DNA of 5,253 nt from an uncultured Tissierellia bacterium (GTDB taxonomy: Bacteria > Bacillota > Clostridia > Tissierellales > Peptoniphilaceae): contig CAMYOR010000084.1 in NCBI GenBank assembly GCA_947278105.1, forward strand, positions 1 through 5,253, given 5' to 3'. How positions within the stretch are numbered: position 1 is the stretch's first letter; each line of letters opens with the position of its first letter. This document shows, piece by piece, positions 3,749 through 5,253 of the stretch. The translations under genes were made by a program, and so were the position numbers. The notes beneath the pieces are model-generated. The model ran no database searches. It saw only the letters and a list, made by a program, of their open reading frames with translations, and was not told the origin of the DNA.

Positions 3749-5253
3749 TCAGCCGACGATTTTGCTTCCTCCGATAAATTCCCGAAGGATGGAGGTGTTG
3801 ACAATATCCGACAGATCCTCCAGGGGGACAAAGTACTGGAGAAAGTCCAGGAGCCTGCGAGCTTCCTCATAGGCGGGGTCGGACTTCGGGATGGCCATAA
3901 GTTCGGGATAGACAATAGGCTTTAGAGCCGCAATTTCGTAGATGAAGGCGGAGTTAAAGAGGAGGTCGGCTTCCTCTTCAAAGGGGAAAATATTCCTTCT
4001 CTCCCCCTTTAATACCGAGGGCCAGTTGAGGATGGTCCTGGCCGGGCGGATCCCCCGGGCCTCCTTGTCGCGGGCAATCCGGCGCAGGAGCCGGAGGTCC
4101 GTCGTCGAGATGCGGTTATGGTCATCGAGACCAATTTGCGTAGTCACGGAAAGAAAGATCTTAAATTTGAGATCGTCCTCGATTCCCGAAACCAGGCGGG
4201 GATTTAAGGCGTGAATTCCTTCGATGATCAGGGGGGAGCTTAGAAGAAGCTGATCAACATTTCCGGTGGGGACCCTTTGCCCCTCTACAAAATCGTAGCG
4301 GATCCGCTCGACCCTTTTTCCCGCCAGAAGGTCGGTCAGATCCTCGTTGAATTTTTTAAGGTCAATGGCCCCGATGCCTTCGTAGTCCTTTTTTCCCTCC
4401 TTGTCCAGGGGAGTCTCTTCGCGGCTTAGGAAATAGTCATCCATGGAAATTTTCAGGGGCCGCCAGCCCATAATCCGCAGGTGAGTGGAGAGCTTGTAGG
4501 CAAAGGAAGTCTTCCCCGAAGAGGAGGGGGCCGCGATGAGGACCAGTCTCTTGTTTTTTCGGTTAATTTCTTCGGCCACTTCCATGATCCGGTGGTTTTG
4601 GAGAGCTTCCGTCATTCGGACCACGTCGCCGATCTCCCCTTTTCGGACCAGGCGGTTGAGATCAGAGACATTGTGAATGCCCTGAAGCTCGGCCCAGGCC
4701 TCTTCTTCCCGGTAGGTATAGGAAAGCTTGGGCTGGGGCTTGAAGTTTCGGAGGATTTTTTTGGAATCCGGCTCCAGGCCCATAAGAACCAGGCCATCAT
4801 CAAAAAGGACCAGCTGAAAGTCTCCAACATAGGCTGCGGACGGGGCCATCGGACCATAAAAGGAATCATAGGACCCATCCAGCTCATAGACCGAAACCGG
4901 ATCCTTTTCCTGATAAGGAAAAAGGCTGGCCTTATCTTCCCGGCCCCTTGCCCGGAAAAACGCGGCGGCCTCTTCCCTGCTCATCTCAATCCGGCGGATG
5001 GCCCGGTTTTCCCGGATCATCCTTCTCATCACCCGGTCGCACTGGTTTCTCAGCCGGGAGTCCACGATGATCTTCTTCTCCCCTTCCCGGACCTGGACAT
5101 ATAGACCGCCAGAAATGGAATGGCCGATGACTGCCCGGCCATGGGGAAGGCACTGGTCCAGGGCGGCGATGAACAAGAAGGCCAGGGTCCGCATATAGGC
5201 CCTTTGGCCGGCCGGATCGGCCGTATCCAGGTAGGTGATGTCCTGGATTTCTC
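3749..5253 (-). CDS. Nucleoside (uridine-type) kinase with ThrRS-like N-terminal region, 5' end outside window
   Basis: 500 codons are visible; the start lies beyond 5253. The family phosphorylates nucleosides such as uridine with ATP or GTP and carries a TGS/threonyl-tRNA-synthetase-like N-terminal region of unclear role. Numbering from the first visible residue, HSISGGLY (44-51) fits the synthetase-like part. The kinase domain (about 235-440) has P-loop APSSSGKT (241-248), SMDDYF (269-274), IIEGIHALNP (342-351), RISTTDLRLLRRIARD (380-395), GIRPARTILNWPSV (400-413) and NIFPFEEEAD (420-429). It ends with the conserved REFIGGS (490-496). The Met codon at 5194 is probably internal: the frame continues to the edge as EIQDITYLDTADPAGQRAY, fitting the family sequence that precedes this point. 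Roughly 50 residues, mostly the TGS domain, should be missing. The first P-loop glycine is alanine here. No terminator follows before the radical SAM promoter. The exact nucleoside substrate is not shown by the sequence. Confidence 0.9.
   Translation of the reverse strand, partial: EIQDITYLDTADPAGQRAYMRTLAFLFIAALDQCLPHGRAVIGHSISGGLYVQVREGEKKIIVDSRLRNQCDRVMRRMIRENRAIRRIEMSREEAAAFFRARGREDKASLFPYQEKDPVSVYELDGSYDSFYGPMAPSAAYVGDFQLVLFDDGLVLMGLEPDSKKILRNFKPQPKLSYTYREEEAWAELQGIHNVSDLNRLVRKGEIGDVVRMTEALQNHRIMEVAEEINRKNKRLVLIAAPSSSGKTSFAYKLSTHLRIMGWRPLKISMDDYFLSREETPLDKEGKKDYEGIGAIDLKKFNEDLTDLLAGKRVERIRYDFVEGQRVPTGNVDQLLLSSPLIIEGIHALNPRLVSGIEDDLKFKIFLSVTTQIGLDDHNRISTTDLRLLRRIARDKEARGIRPARTILNWPSVLKGERRNIFPFEEEADLLFNSAFIYEIAALKPIVYPELMAIPKSDPAYEEARRLLDFLQYFVPLEDLSDIVNTSILREFIGGSKIVG

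Noticed and set aside
5192..5194. ATG at 5194 as the true start of the kinase
   Set aside because: The frame continues without a stop to the window edge and encodes family-like sequence, and no ribosome binding site precedes this ATG (GGGCCTAT lies directly before it).

Overview
The window looks like chromosomal DNA of an anaerobic, Clostridia-type member of the Bacillota. This rests on gene content: a CoA-transferase of the 4-hydroxybutyrate/butyrate type used in fermentation, an orphan radical SAM enzyme, and the TGS/uridine-kinase-type nucleoside kinase common in Bacillota. Strong AGGAGG-type ribosome binding sites and a near-consensus sigma-A promoter agree. Base composition is moderate (coding DNA near half GC). 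Genus cannot be fixed from the sequence.

Layout. Positions 1-1039 hold no convincing gene and are almost entirely repeats and inverted repeats. Four 62-bp tandem units (1-245) each carry two small hairpins. They abut five units built on a 129-bp period (249 to about 926), each made of two 39-nt hairpins whose arms can pair in two alternative ways. A GC-rich hairpin (927-948) and a perfect 23-bp stem (967-1015) follow. All three real genes lie on the minus strand. Reading in the direction of transcription (right to left) they are a nucleoside kinase whose 5' end is cut off by the window edge (3749-5253), a radical SAM protein (2654-3577), and a 4-hydroxybutyrate CoA-transferase-like enzyme (1040-2338).

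Transcription. The kinase and radical SAM genes are 171 bp apart. A TTGACC-17-TATAAT promoter just past the kinase stop should drive the radical SAM gene with a leader of about 120 nt. No terminator separates the two, so read-through is possible. A hairpin with a long U-tract at 2526-2564 ends the radical SAM transcript. The CoA-transferase is therefore probably its own unit, started from the AT-rich stretch at about 2353-2525 and ending near the 967-1015 stem. The three genes show no clear shared pathway: one acts in acyl-CoA fermentation, one in nucleotide salvage, and the radical SAM enzyme has no assignable substrate.

The least ordinary part is the repeat tract. Its regularity, its base-paired architecture with some paired changes between copies, and its two unrelated repeat families side by side are not explained by the genes.
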